From positions 1 to 41,696 of the IMG/VR virus record IMGVR_UViG_3300043331_002825: a DNA stretch of 41,696 nucleotides; one strand, given 5' to 3'. This stretch comes from a virus. The position numbers were made by a program, and so were the translations under genes. The notes below the pieces were generated by a model, which saw nothing but the letters and a program-made list of their open reading frames with translations, was not told the origin of the DNA and ran no database searches. How positions within the stretch are numbered: position 1 is the stretch's first letter; every line of letters starts with the position of its first letter. This document shows, piece after piece, positions 7,426 to 14,461 of the stretch.

Positions 7426-7947
7426 ATGGCAACGCTGCAGGAGATCGACAGGCTGGCCGAGCGGTTCGCCGGCATCAGGGGCAAGCTCACCGAGGAGGTC
7501 GCGGCGCTCAACGACGAGATCGAGGCCGCCCGCAAGCGGCATTTACAGGCGGTTAAACGCCTCGTTGAGCGGGCCGCCGAGGCCCACGGCGAGCTCCTCG
7601 TCGCGATCGGCGACAGCAGGGGCCTGTTCGTCAAGCCCAAGTCGCTCACGCTGCACGGCGTGCGCGTGGGCTACCGCAAGGGCTCCGGGACGATCGAGTT
7701 CGAGGACGCCGACCAGGTCGTGGAGCTGATCGAGAAGAAGCTCGCCGACAAGGTCGAGATCCTGATCGTCACCAAGAAGAAGCCGAACAAGAAGGCGCTC
7801 GCGCAGCTCGACGTCGCGGACCTGAAGAAGATCGGCTGCACCGTCGAGGGCACCGACGACGTCGCGTTCATCGAGGACGCGGCGAGCGACGTGGACAAGC
7901 TCGTGCGCGCGCTGCTCAAGGAAGCCACCGAGGAGGTCGAGGCATGA
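7426..7947 (+). CDS. gam: Mu Gam-like host-nuclease inhibitor
   Basis: This 173-residue protein matches the Mu Gam family in length and architecture: a long N-terminal coiled coil (about residues 5-55), a beta region with KSLTLHGVRVGYRKGSGTIEF, and a C-terminal lysine-rich part (VTKKKPNKKALAQLDVADLK). Mu Gam is a Ku-like protein that binds linear DNA ends and blocks exonucleases such as RecBCD. The position in the early operon fits. A strong AAGGAG lies 6 nt before the ATG, one of few early genes with its own good ribosome binding site. Confidence 0.9.
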   Translation: MATLQEIDRLAERFAGIRGKLTEEVAALNDEIEAARKRHLQAVKRLVERAAEAHGELLVAIGDSRGLFVKPKSLTLHGVRVGYRKGSGTIEFEDADQVVELIEKKLADKVEILIVTKKKPNKKALAQLDVADLKKIGCTVEGTDDVAFIEDAASDVDKLVRALLKEATEEVEA

Positions 7948-8132
7948 GGACCGCGCTTGTGATCTGGGCATGCCTGCTGCTGCTCAATGCGGCCGCGCGC
8001 GTGGTGGCGCAGGCGGTCCTCAGCTACCCGAGAATGGTCAGGACCAGCCGCGGCGTTGACGCCTTCATCGCGCTGTTCAATGCCTCGCTCGCCGTCTTTC
8101 TTTTGTGGCTGGCGCTCGGAGCCGAGGCATGA
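7944..8132 (+). CDS. Small two-helix membrane protein
   Basis: The 62-residue product has two hydrophobic segments, about residues 4-26 (ALVIWACLLLLNAAARVVAQ) and 42-60 (AFIALFNASLAVFLLWLALG), so it is probably an inner-membrane protein. It overlaps both neighbours by 4 nt. An early membrane protein may act in superinfection exclusion or host takeover, but no evidence beyond position exists. Confidence 0.68.
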   Translation: MRTALVIWACLLLLNAAARVVAQAVLSYPRMVRTSRGVDAFIALFNASLAVFLLWLALGAEA

Positions 8133-8359
8133 GACCGCAATCAAACCGCACGCTGTATCTCCAGTTCAACCAGCGCGGGAGCTGGACGCGCGGCGTGGAG
8201 TTCGACGCCGATGCGATCAAGCGCGTCCAGGAGGGCGCGGGCGCGCTCCTTCGGGCGGTCGGCGAGGGCATCTCCGCTCGCATCGTCGCCGATCAGACGC
8301 GGTCGCCCAAGCGCATCGCTTACGCCGACGGGCCGGACTTCAACTGGAGGAAGCGGTGA
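8129..8359 (+). CDS. Hypothetical early protein
   Basis: A 76-residue product. The start at 8129 is chosen over 8105 because it gives the usual ATGA overlap. It contains a helix (DADAIKRVQEGAGALLRAVG) and basic beta-like ends. No family is recognised. Confidence 0.6.
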   Translation: MRPQSNRTLYLQFNQRGSWTRGVEFDADAIKRVQEGAGALLRAVGEGISARIVADQTRSPKRIAYADGPDFNWRKR

Positions 8360-8835
8360 CCCCTCTCTCCTCTCTCCTCTCTCCTCTCGCGTCGGTTGAC
8401 GACCCGTTGATCCTCACCCTCGACGAGCTCGACCCCTTCCCCGAGTTCCGGCTGTGGACGAAGAAGATCCCGTGCCTGTCGCCGGCGCGCACCGCGCAGG
8501 TCGTGGCGCGGCTCAAGCGCTGGGCCGTGCGCAGCTCGAACGGCAAGGGCTGCATCGAGTGGGCCGGCGCGCGCAACCGCAAGAACTACGGCCGGATCAA
8601 CTTTCGGATCACCGGCGGGCATCACTGCTGCGAGCTCGTGCACCGCGTGTCGGTGTGGCTCAAGACGGGCAAGGACATCCCGTACTGGATGGAGGCCGCG
8701 CACAGCTGCGACAACCCGCCGTGCTTCAACCCTGAGCACCTCGAGGCGCAGCGCCGGCGCGACAACCGGGTGAAGTCGGCGGTCAACACCAACGCGCAGA
8801 AGGCTGAGCGCGCGGCGCTGGAGGCGCGGGCATGA
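8356..8835 (+). CDS. HNH endonuclease
   Basis: This 159-residue protein has the plan of small phage HNH nucleases: GCIEWAGARNRKNYGRI (about residues 57-73), then HRVSVWLKTG and the HNH core AAHSCDNPPCFNPEHLEAQ with histidines and two cysteines. Such enzymes nick or cut DNA and may be homing or packaging-linked nucleases. Here the gene sits in the early operon, away from the terminase genes, which favours a selfish or accessory enzyme. Its N-terminal residues are encoded by a tandem heptamer tract (8363-8390), so the true start may lie further in. GTG start in a GTGA overlap. Confidence 0.85.
   Translation: MTPLSSLLSPLASVDDPLILTLDELDPFPEFRLWTKKIPCLSPARTAQVVARLKRWAVRSSNGKGCIEWAGARNRKNYGRINFRITGGHHCCELVHRVSVWLKTGKDIPYWMEAAHSCDNPPCFNPEHLEAQRRRDNRVKSAVNTNAQKAERAALEARA
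8363..8390 (+). repeat. Heptamer tract, CTCTCTC family
   Basis: Three copies of CTCTCTC and one CTCTCGC in exact 7-bp register. It lies in the first codons of the HNH gene and encodes a serine/leucine/proline stretch. Confidence 0.85.
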
Positions 8836-9113
8836 CGACCGATCGTGTTGCCGCCTGCCGCTGGCACCAGGGAGACAAACCGCTCCAGATCGCGGATGAC
8901 GGGTCTGATTGGCCGTGCTGCCCTGAATGCAGCCGGATGCTCGAAACGAAAGACTGTAACGGCTGCGGCCAGACCTTCCTCGACTGGGAGGCCACGAGCT
9001 GGGACGACATCATCGCACCGCCTGCCGCAACGAGCGACGGCGATCTCTGCTGCCTCGCGTGCCTGCCGCGCGTCGAGCGCGCGTTCCGCGAGGTGCTGGA
9101 GGGCGAGCTGTGA
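8832..9113 (+). CDS. Cysteine-rich zinc-binding early protein
   Basis: A 93-residue protein with several CxxC pairs: CCPEC, CNGCG and CCLAC, enough for two zinc sites. The rest is acidic. Such small zinc proteins often mediate protein or nucleic acid contacts. It overlaps HNH and methyltransferase genes by 4 nt each. No specific family recognised. Confidence 0.7.
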   Translation: MTTDRVAACRWHQGDKPLQIADDGSDWPCCPECSRMLETKDCNGCGQTFLDWEATSWDDIIAPPAATSDGDLCCLACLPRVERAFREVLEGEL

Positions 9114-9688
9114 GCTACCGCCCCGTCACCGACGTCGCGCTGCTGGCCCGCTCGAAGGTCAAGTATTACGGCGCGTTCTTCAACGGGTCGCTCGAGCGCA
9201 TGCGGCTGCCGCTCGGCGTGCAGATCCTCGACCCGGTCCTGTTCGTGTGCGCCGGCCGCGTACGCGATTACCCGGCGCCGGGCTTCGGCCCCAACGACAG
9301 GACCGTGGACATCAGGAAGAAGCTGCGGCCCGACTATCTGATGGACGTCCGTCACGAGCTGCCGATCTGCTCCACCGATCCGCGCGGCTGGCCCGCGATG
9401 ATCGTGGACCCGCCCTGGAGCGAGCACGAGGCGCGCCACTACGGAACGCAGGACAAGTATCCCGCGCCCGGCCCGCTGCTCAAGCGCTGTCTCGAGCACA
9501 CGCGGCCGGGCGGGCGGGTCGGCATTCTCCACTGGGAGATGCCGCGGCCGCCGGCGAAGGTCCACGGCTGCAAGATCAAGCTCGTGTTCGGCCTGCCGAT
9601 GGCGCTCTACGGCCAGACCTGGCGCGGCTACGTCGTCTTCGAGAAGGTGATGCCGAACACCTGGTCGAAGCGGAAGGCGAAGCCGTGA
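9110..9688 (+). CDS. Putative DNA adenine methyltransferase (DPPW)
   Basis: The 192-residue product has the catalytic motif IV of amino-methyltransferases, VDPPW at about residues 101-105, followed by a RPGGRVGILHWEMP segment typical of the strand after motif VI in Rossmann methyltransferases. RPDYLMDVRHELP upstream may be a cut-down motif I region; no clear GxGxG is seen, so the enzyme may be a diverged or partner-dependent form. It would modify phage or host DNA, possibly against restriction. GTG start, GTGA overlap. Confidence 0.6.
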   Translation: MSYRPVTDVALLARSKVKYYGAFFNGSLERMRLPLGVQILDPVLFVCAGRVRDYPAPGFGPNDRTVDIRKKLRPDYLMDVRHELPICSTDPRGWPAMIVDPPWSEHEARHYGTQDKYPAPGPLLKRCLEHTRPGGRVGILHWEMPRPPAKVHGCKIKLVFGLPMALYGQTWRGYVVFEKVMPNTWSKRKAKP

Positions 9689-9879
9689 CGCCCGCTGCCT
9701 GGGAAACGTGCGACCACAAGTTCATCCCGTATTTCGGGCCGGTGCTTCACTGCGCCAAGTGCGGCGCGGAGACGATGGCAACGATGGACCCGTGCTCGTC
9801 GAAGGCCATCCTTCCGCCAACCGATCACGCCGCGCTGGACGCGCTCGAAGCCAAGCGCGCGTCGAAGGCGAAGCCATGA
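9685..9879 (+). CDS. Small zinc-ribbon-like protein
   Basis: A 64-residue product with cysteines and histidine in the order CDHKF then LHCAKCG near the N-terminus, a likely zinc ribbon, followed by an unstructured tail. Coupled by 4-nt overlaps to its neighbours. Function unknown. Confidence 0.62.
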   Translation: MTPAAWETCDHKFIPYFGPVLHCAKCGAETMATMDPCSSKAILPPTDHAALDALEAKRASKAKP

Positions 9880-10415
9880 TCCGCGCCTTCCTCGAATGGC
9901 TCTCCGACCGGCTGCCGGCGAAGCTCCACGATGATCGCGGGAGGCCGTACGTATATTGGTACCACGTCCTGACGATCCCCGGCCTGCTGCGCGTCCAGCT
10001 GCACCGCTTCGTCAGCTCCGACTCGGACGGGTTGCACGATCACCCGTGGGGCTGGGCGCGCGCCTTCATCCTGGCCGGCTGGTACATCGAGGAGCGGCGC
10101 GACGGCACGCGCATCCGCGGCGCGGGCTCGACCTACGGCCTCACCGGCGACGTGTTTCACCGCGTGCATCTGCCCGACCAGGCCGAGGTCTGGTCGCTCT
10201 TCGTGCACGGCCCCTACGTGAAGCACTGGGGCTTCCTGCGCCCGCTCGACCCGCTCGCGATCTCCGGCTGGCGGATGCGCGAGGCGTGCCGCTGGATCTA
10301 CGAAGCGCGGGCGCGCCATGCCGAGGCGTTCGACGACTGGTGGAAGACCGCGCCGAAGGGGCGCGCGCTGCGCAAGCGCAAGGAATTCCGCAACCGCTTC
10401 CTGGGGGCGTCGTGA
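9876..10415 (+). CDS. Possible cupin-fold protein
   Basis: The 179-residue protein contains LHDHPWGWARAFILAGWYIEE (about residues 52-72) and, later, TGDVFHRVHLPDQAEVWSLFVHGP. The HxH then H pattern on beta strands looks like a metal-binding cupin barrel. The N-terminal and C-terminal parts are helical and basic. Homologues of this kind occur as phage accessory proteins without a proven reaction. The ATG at 9876 gives an ATGA overlap. The assignment is by motif only and is tentative. Confidence 0.6.
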   Translation: MIRAFLEWLSDRLPAKLHDDRGRPYVYWYHVLTIPGLLRVQLHRFVSSDSDGLHDHPWGWARAFILAGWYIEERRDGTRIRGAGSTYGLTGDVFHRVHLPDQAEVWSLFVHGPYVKHWGFLRPLDPLAISGWRMREACRWIYEARARHAEAFDDWWKTAPKGRALRKRKEFRNRFLGAS

Positions 10416-10744
10416 GCCTCGCGCGCCGCCTCATCCTCGCCCTCGCCGCGCGCCTCCCCGCGCCGCGCCTCGACAACTGCGACGCCGACGTCGCGGAGAA
10501 GCGCGCCAGGGTGACGAGCCAGCTGCGCGAGGTTGCCTTGACCAAGGCCCGCGTCACGTGCGGCTGCGGGGTGAGCGTCAAGTTGATCTACTCGTTCCGG
10601 TGCCTGTATTGCGGCGAGTTCTACTGCCAGCGCTGCGCCGAGATTCACTTCGGCAAGACGCGCGCGGCGTACGAGCACGAGCGCTCGGACTACGTCCTCA
10701 CCGAGGGTCGAGGGTCGGGGGTCGAGGGAGGCGCACACGCATGA
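10412..10744 (+). CDS. Zinc-binding early protein
   Basis: A 110-residue protein with a double zinc-binding region: CGCG, then CLYCGEFYCQRCAEIHFG (about residues 69-86), resembling a B-box or LIM-like knuckle. The N-terminus is short, basic and hydrophobic. The C-terminal residues (EGRGSGVEGG) are encoded by a GAGGGTC heptamer tract (10703-10730), so the end of the protein is repeat-derived. 4-nt overlaps at both ends. Confidence 0.68.
   Translation: MSLARRLILALAARLPAPRLDNCDADVAEKRARVTSQLREVALTKARVTCGCGVSVKLIYSFRCLYCGEFYCQRCAEIHFGKTRAAYEHERSDYVLTEGRGSGVEGGAHA
10703..10730 (+). repeat. Heptamer tract, GAGGGTC family
   Basis: Units GAGGGTC, GAGGGTC, GGGGGTC, GAGGGAG in 7-bp register, at the 3' end of the gene at 10412, just before the next start. 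Confidence 0.85.
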
Positions 10745-10992
10745 AGCCGTGCCCGACCGGCTGCGGCCGAAAGCACATCAACAGCGTGCTCATGTGCGGG
10801 CCGTGCTGGGACCAGGTGCCGGCGGAGCTGCAGCGCGAGGTATGGACGACGCGGCGCCAGCTCGAAAGAGCCATGAAGCGGGCGTGGGAGCGAAGCGTGA
10901 TCCACACGCTGCGGCGCGAGCGCGGCGAAGCTGCGGCCAAGGCGATCGAGCACGTGAAGGCGCGCATCACTCAGCGGGAGCTTGCCCTGTGA
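10741..10992 (+). CDS. Small zinc-finger early protein
   Basis: An 83-residue product starting with a compact zinc motif, CPTGCGRKH...CGPCW (residues 4-24), followed by helices rich in arginine and glutamate. ATGA overlap with the previous gene. The family is not named here; many phages encode similar one-finger proteins of unknown role. Confidence 0.66.
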   Translation: MKPCPTGCGRKHINSVLMCGPCWDQVPAELQREVWTTRRQLERAMKRAWERSVIHTLRRERGEAAAKAIEHVKARITQRELAL

Positions 10993-11180
10993 CGCGCCTC
11001 GTCTCTATCGAGACCAAGATCCGGCAGATCTGCGGCCTGACCGATAAGGATGTGAACGACTGGGAGCGCCGCTTCATCGACAGCATGCAGAGCTACCTGC
11101 CGCCCGGCGGGCAGACGACGGCGCTCTCCGAGAATCAGATCGCCGTGATCGAGCGCATATGGGAGGAGCACTTCGCATGA
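10989..11180 (+). CDS. Hypothetical early protein
   Basis: A 63-residue, mostly helical protein (IETKIRQICGLTDKDVNDWE; LSENQIAVIERIWEEHF). GTG start in a GTGA overlap; its stop overlaps the next ATG. No family is recognised. Confidence 0.62.
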   Translation: MTRLVSIETKIRQICGLTDKDVNDWERRFIDSMQSYLPPGGQTTALSENQIAVIERIWEEHFA

Positions 11181-11419
11181 ACGACAGGACTCCCACCACC
11201 CCGCCGGCGCAGCCGGCACCCCTCCTCGGGCAGGAGGGGATGGCCGAGCTGATCGCGAAGCGTGACGCGGCGCTGAAGGCATGCCGCGAGGCCGAGGCGC
11301 TGAAGCTCTACGACGTCGCGCAGCGCCACTGGGAGGAGCACATCCGGTGCCTGCACCTGGAGATGGGCATCCCGATCCCGGCGTCGCTCCAGCCGGGCGA
11401 GGAGGCGCCGAAGCCGTGA
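11177..11419 (+). CDS. Small helical protein with repeat-derived N-terminus
   Basis: The 80-residue product begins with residues encoded by the third double-hairpin element (TPTTPPAQPAPLLGQEG) and continues as a helix (MAELIAKRDAALKACREAEALK). ATG 11177 gives the usual ATGA overlap, but an internal ATG at the helix start (about 11240) could be the ancestral start. Function unknown. Confidence 0.6.
   Translation: MNDRTPTTPPAQPAPLLGQEGMAELIAKRDAALKACREAEALKLYDVAQRHWEEHIRCLHLEMGIPIPASLQPGEEAPKP
11189..11241 (+). repeat. Double-hairpin dispersed element, copy 3
   Basis: Same flanks as copies 1 and 2, but stem one is GCCGGC-GCA-GCCGGC: different bases, stem kept. Stem two is ACCCCTCCT-CGGGC-AGGAGGGG. 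It lies in the first codons of the gene at 11177. Confidence 0.8.
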
Positions 11420-12051
11420 ACCGGAATAGGACTGAGGACTCAGGACTGAGGACTGAGAGAAACCACTCAGCACTGAATCGATCAACCCAAGCCGTGAGTG
11501 GGGCCAGTAACCACGGCAGGCAGCACGGCAACTCGGCTCCGATCCTAGCGCAGCCGAGCACTCCTCCCGCGAAAGCGGAGCCGCGAGCTGCCCGCCCCGC
11601 GCTGAATCGGCGTACGTGCGCCGATGCGGGGTGGCACCTATTCCTGACGCCGAGCGAACGATCGTTCGGCGACAAGATCCGGCCGCTCGCCGGCCTGAGC
11701 GGCACGCCCGAGGCGCTCGCGGCCGCGAAGGCGGGCGACATGAAGCGGGCCGACGAGCTTGAGCTCGCCTGGCTCAACACGTGGGGGCCGCGGCCGAGCG
11801 TCGAGCAGCTCACCGGCAGTACCGATGATCGGCTCGGCGTCAGGGCGGCGGCGATCTTTCGCGCGCATGGCGGACCGATCATCTGCTGGATCGTGGTCGA
11901 GGTCAGCTGCTGGCTCTGTTTCGGCCGCATCGCGCGGCATCCTCGCTGCCGCAATCGCCACTGCGACGGCAGCGGCTACGACGGCTTCATGGACGCGCTG
12001 TACTACTACACCGACCCGGATCTCAACCTGGTGGAGGTGCCAAAGCAGTGA
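11416..12051 (+). CDS. Early protein with Cys-rich zinc motif, N-terminus repeat-derived
   Basis: A 211-residue product as read from the GTG at 11416. Its first 21 codons run through a heptamer tract (11430-11477) and look unselected (TEDSGLRTERNHSAL), so the functional protein probably begins later, near residue 60-70. The C-terminal half has CWLCFGRIARHPRCRNRHC (about residues 166-184), a likely zinc site, then an aromatic acidic end (ALYYYTDPDLN). Function unknown. Confidence 0.6.
   Translation: MNRNRTEDSGLRTERNHSALNRSTQAVSGASNHGRQHGNSAPILAQPSTPPAKAEPRAARPALNRRTCADAGWHLFLTPSERSFGDKIRPLAGLSGTPEALAAAKAGDMKRADELELAWLNTWGPRPSVEQLTGSTDDRLGVRAAAIFRAHGGPIICWIVVEVSCWLCFGRIARHPRCRNRHCDGSGYDGFMDALYYYTDPDLNLVEVPKQ
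11430..11477 (+). repeat. Heptamer tract, GACTGAG family, both orientations
   Basis: GACTGAG, GACTCAG, GACTGAG, GACTGAG (11430-11457), then 6 nt, then the reverse-complement form CACTCAG, CACTGAA (11464-11477). The two arms can pair. It fills the start of the gene at 11416. Confidence 0.85.
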
Positions 12052-12350
12052 AGGTCTTCCTGGTTTGCGGCCACGCGCACGAGCGCTCGTGGATCGTCGA
12101 GGCACATACCACCAAGGCCGGTGCGCGCGAGCGCGCGGTGCAACTCCTCCGGCGGCGCGATCAGCTGCACAGCGATCTCATTGCGCACGCCCTGAAGCAC
12201 CGCTTCCTGAAGCCGCGCCCGACGTGGGGCCAGTGGAACAAAGGCATGGAGGTGATCGTCGCGGTCGCGCGTCGCGACGCGAACGACCCGATGCTCGAGG
12301 TCGATGCCAAATACGACTTCGTTGCCGTTCAGCTGAAAGGCAAGCCGTGA
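12048..12350 (+). CDS. Hypothetical early protein
   Basis: A 100-residue protein of alternating beta and alpha segments (KVFLVCGHAHERSWIVEAHT; ARERAVQLLRRRDQLHSDLI). Uncertain family. GTG start in a GTGA overlap; its stop overlaps the next start. Confidence 0.64.
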   Translation: MKVFLVCGHAHERSWIVEAHTTKAGARERAVQLLRRRDQLHSDLIAHALKHRFLKPRPTWGQWNKGMEVIVAVARRDANDPMLEVDAKYDFVAVQLKGKP

Positions 12351-12562
12351 ACGAGACGATCCACAACGGCGACACCGCCGAATACGTCGGCGAGCACGGC
12401 CCGCTCGTGGGCAAGCGCTGCACGGTGGACTCGTGGAGCCCGAAGCGCAAGCGCGTGCGCGTGATCATCGACGTCGGCGGCCGCGCCGCGCTGCGGTCGG
12501 TCAAGCCCGACAACCTGAAAAGGCTCGGGGGGGGGGTACTGGAAAGCAGCAATGAGGACTGA
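12347..12562 (+). CDS. Small beta-rich protein with poly-G tail
   Basis: A 71-residue product resembling a small SH3-like barrel (AEYVGEHGPLVGKRCTVDSW; KRVRVIIDVGGRAALRSVKP). A run of ten G (12527-12536) lies near the 3' end, so the last residues would change if the run slips. The final bases contain one GACTGAG unit (12557-12563) at the stop. GTG start, 4-nt overlap. Confidence 0.6.
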   Translation: MNETIHNGDTAEYVGEHGPLVGKRCTVDSWSPKRKRVRVIIDVGGRAALRSVKPDNLKRLGGGVLESSNED

Positions 12563-12565
12563 GCG

Positions 12566-12808
12566 ATGAAGACCGAAGAAGCGATCAAGGTGTCGACCGT
12601 GCTGCAGGCGGTGATGGAGGAGCTGGATGCGTGCTTCGAGAAGCACGTCGGCAGGCGCGTCGCCATCACGCTGTTCGTTTGGACTGACGGCCGAGCGCAA
12701 TATATCTCGAGCGCCGATCGAGCGGAGGTCCGCAAGAACATCACCGACCTGTTCGAGATGTGGGACAAGGGCATGCCCGATATTCCGTCGCACGAGATCT
12801 CAGGATGA
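12566..12808 (+). CDS. Hypothetical early protein
   Basis: An 80-residue protein with helix-strand-helix pattern (VLQAVMEELDACFEKHVG; RVAITLFVWTDGRAQYISS; EVRKNITDLFEMWDKG). It starts 3 nt after the previous stop and overlaps the next gene by 4 nt. No family recognised. Confidence 0.62.
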   Translation: MKTEEAIKVSTVLQAVMEELDACFEKHVGRRVAITLFVWTDGRAQYISSADRAEVRKNITDLFEMWDKGMPDIPSHEISG

Positions 12809-13059
12809 ACCCCATCGAATTTGAAGGCCAGACCGTGCTGCTCGGCCCGCCGCCGGGCACGCCGCGCGGCGAGTGCGGCGCGCTTCCGGTGAAACGCGTC
12901 CAGGTGGGGACGTTCGGTGGCTACTTCATGTCGTACTGGAAGCCGACGCCGGAGGAGCTGGCGGCGCTCAATGCCGGCGCGCACGTCGCGCTCGCCGTGC
13001 ACGGTGGCGCACACCCGCCGGTCTGGCTCGACGTCGAGCGCGTCGTGGAGCTTCCATGA
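12805..13059 (+). CDS. Hypothetical early protein
   Basis: An 84-residue beta-rich product (EFEGQTVLLGPPPG; KRVQVGTFGGYFMSYW). ATG 12805 is chosen because of the ATGA overlap. It closes the overlap-linked chain; next comes a heptamer tract and GemA. No function known. Confidence 0.6.
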   Translation: MNPIEFEGQTVLLGPPPGTPRGECGALPVKRVQVGTFGGYFMSYWKPTPEELAALNAGAHVALAVHGGAHPPVWLDVERVVELP

Positions 13060-13060
13060 C

Positions 13061-13095
13061 AACTCGGCACTCAGCACTCAGCACTCAGCACTGAC
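13061..13095 (+). repeat. Heptamer tract, CACTCAG family
   Basis: AACTCGG, three CACTCAG and CACTGAC, in 7-bp register. It makes up nearly the whole 37-bp gap between the stop at 13059 and the GemA start at 13097. Confidence 0.9.
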
Positions 13096-13096
13096 T

Positions 13097-13567
13097 ATGA
13101 CCCTCCGCACCTCCGACCGCCGCCGCGACCTCGCCGCGATCCACATCGCCGCGGAGCAGCTCGGCCTGGACCGGGCGACCTACGAGGCGATGCTGTTCAC
13201 GGTCGCCGGGCCGACCGCGCGCCGCGGCGGGAAGATCTCCGCCGCGCACCTGGACGACGTCGGCCGCCGGCGCGTGCTCGAGCACCTGCGCCGCGTGGGC
13301 TGGCAGCGCACCGCCCCGCGTGCACCGGCCGGCCGCCCGACGCCGGCGCCGGACCGGATCAAGATGGTGAGGATGATCCGGGGGCTCCTGCGCGAAGCGG
13401 GGCGCGCCGACGAGTACGCCGACGGCCTGTCGAAGCGGATGTTCCATGTGGAACTGTTCGAGTGGTGCGCGCCGGACCAGCTGCGGCGTATCATTTCCGC
13501 GCTCCGGTACGACCGCGGCCGGCGCACGGCCAGGGCCGCCCGCGCGGCCGAGGGAAGAGCCGTTTAG
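13097..13567 (+). CDS. gemA: GemA-family regulatory protein (Mu gp16-like)
   Basis: This 156-residue protein matches the GemA/gp16 family: N-terminal RRRDLAAIHIAAEQLGLDRATYEAML, a GKISAAHLDDVGRRRVLEHLRRVGW block, and a C-terminal half with GLLREAGRADEYADGLSKRMF and APDQLRRIISALR. In Mu, gemA affects host gene expression and DNA supercoiling. The early/middle position before mor is the same here. The start at 13097 directly follows a heptamer tract and has no clear ribosome binding site. Confidence 0.88.
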   Translation: MTLRTSDRRRDLAAIHIAAEQLGLDRATYEAMLFTVAGPTARRGGKISAAHLDDVGRRRVLEHLRRVGWQRTAPRAPAGRPTPAPDRIKMVRMIRGLLREAGRADEYADGLSKRMFHVELFEWCAPDQLRRIISALRYDRGRRTARAARAAEGRAV

Positions 13568-13589
13568 AGTTTTTTGAAAGGAGATGACC

Positions 13590-14093
13590 ATGAAGACGAT
13601 CCATGCGATCTCGATGACGGTGTTGCTCGGCGCGCTCGCGGCCTGCGGGGGCGGAGGGGATGGGGGCGGAGCCGGAGCCGTGAAGGTGGTGTGCATGGAC
13701 CTGCACGAGCAAGGCACGCCCACCGCGTGCGCGGCGAGCGCCGCGGCCCAGGGGATCGCCCTGAGTGCCCTGGAGGCCCGCGAGGTCGATCTCGGCCAGG
13801 TGCAACGCGGCGTCCAGGCGCGGCTCGAGGCGGGCGTGGAAAACGCGACCCCGTTCGACTTCGACGGCATCATCCAATACTGGACCAACCTCGACTGCGC
13901 CGGCCGCACCGAGCCGTGGATCATGGCGGAGGGCGGGTTCCCGATTCGGGCCGGGGGCACCGAGTTCGGCGGCGTAAGCCTCGAGTGCGGCGACTCCACC
14001 GCCGGCGCGAAATGGTTCCGGATCGACATCCTCACGAGCGACCGCGTGACGCTGGTCGATCAGATCACCGGGAATTTCAGGCTGGTGGAATGA
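13590..14093 (+). CDS. Putative lipoprotein, moron candidate
   Basis: A 167-residue secreted protein with a typical lipoprotein signal: basic start, hydrophobic core and lipobox LAAC with the modified cysteine near residue 20, then a glycine linker. Two more cysteine pairs could form disulfides. ATG 13590 is preferred over 13584 because AAAGGAG (13577-13583) then has 6-nt spacing. It has its own strong translation signal and is not overlap-coupled to its neighbours. A lipoprotein between gemA and the late activator fits a lysogenic-conversion or superinfection-exclusion gene, but this is inference. Confidence 0.75.
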   Translation: MKTIHAISMTVLLGALAACGGGGDGGGAGAVKVVCMDLHEQGTPTACAASAAAQGIALSALEAREVDLGQVQRGVQARLEAGVENATPFDFDGIIQYWTNLDCAGRTEPWIMAEGGFPIRAGGTEFGGVSLECGDSTAGAKWFRIDILTSDRVTLVDQITGNFRLVE

Positions 14094-14106
14094 GGTCCTG
14101 CGCCTG

Positions 14107-14430
14107 ATGGCAGATTCCGCCCGGACGCAATACCCGGAGATCCTCAAAGAGCTGGCGGCCGCGGTGGCCGCCTCGCTCATCGAGGACGGGGTGGCGCCCG
14201 CGACGGCGCACGGCTGCGCGGAGAAGAGCGTCGAGCGCCTTCGCCACCTCTTCGGCGGCCAGCTCTGCTACATCCCGATGGGCCTCGGCTACAACATCGC
14301 GCGGCGCAACACCGAGATCCGGCGCCGCCTCAAAGCCGGCGAATCGCGCGATGCGATCCGCCGCGAGTGCGGGCTGTCCGAGATGCAGCTGCGCCGCATC
14401 GAGGACGACGACACGCCGTCCAGGAGGTAG
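14107..14430 (+). CDS. Mor/C-family transcription activator
   Basis: This 107-residue protein carries the Mor family signature GGQLCYIPMGLGYNIARRNTEI (about residues 51-72) and a C-terminal helix-turn-helix (SRDAIRRECGLSEMQLRRIE). In Mu, Mor activates the middle promoter and C activates the late promoters lys, I, P and mom by binding dyad sites upstream of weak -10 elements. Only one such gene is seen, so it probably does the work of both. A 12-bp palindrome starts 38 bp downstream of its stop, in front of the lysis gene, and recurs before the capsid genes. Confidence 0.92.
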   Translation: MADSARTQYPEILKELAAAVAASLIEDGVAPATAHGCAEKSVERLRHLFGGQLCYIPMGLGYNIARRNTEIRRRLKAGESRDAIRRECGLSEMQLRRIEDDDTPSRR

Positions 14431-14432
14431 AA

Positions 14433-14460
14433 GGGACGAGGGTCGAGTGTCGAGTGAGGC
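14433..14460 (+). repeat. Heptamer tract, GGGTCGA family
   Basis: GGGACGA, GGGTCGA, GTGTCGA, GTGAGGC in 7-bp register, between the activator stop and the late element at 14462. Same family as 10703 and 16402. Confidence 0.8.
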
Positions 14461-14461
14461 T

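Noticed and set aside
13560-13577. Terminator after gemA (TTTTTT at 13570-13575)
   Set aside because: A T run exists, but no stable stem directly precedes it.
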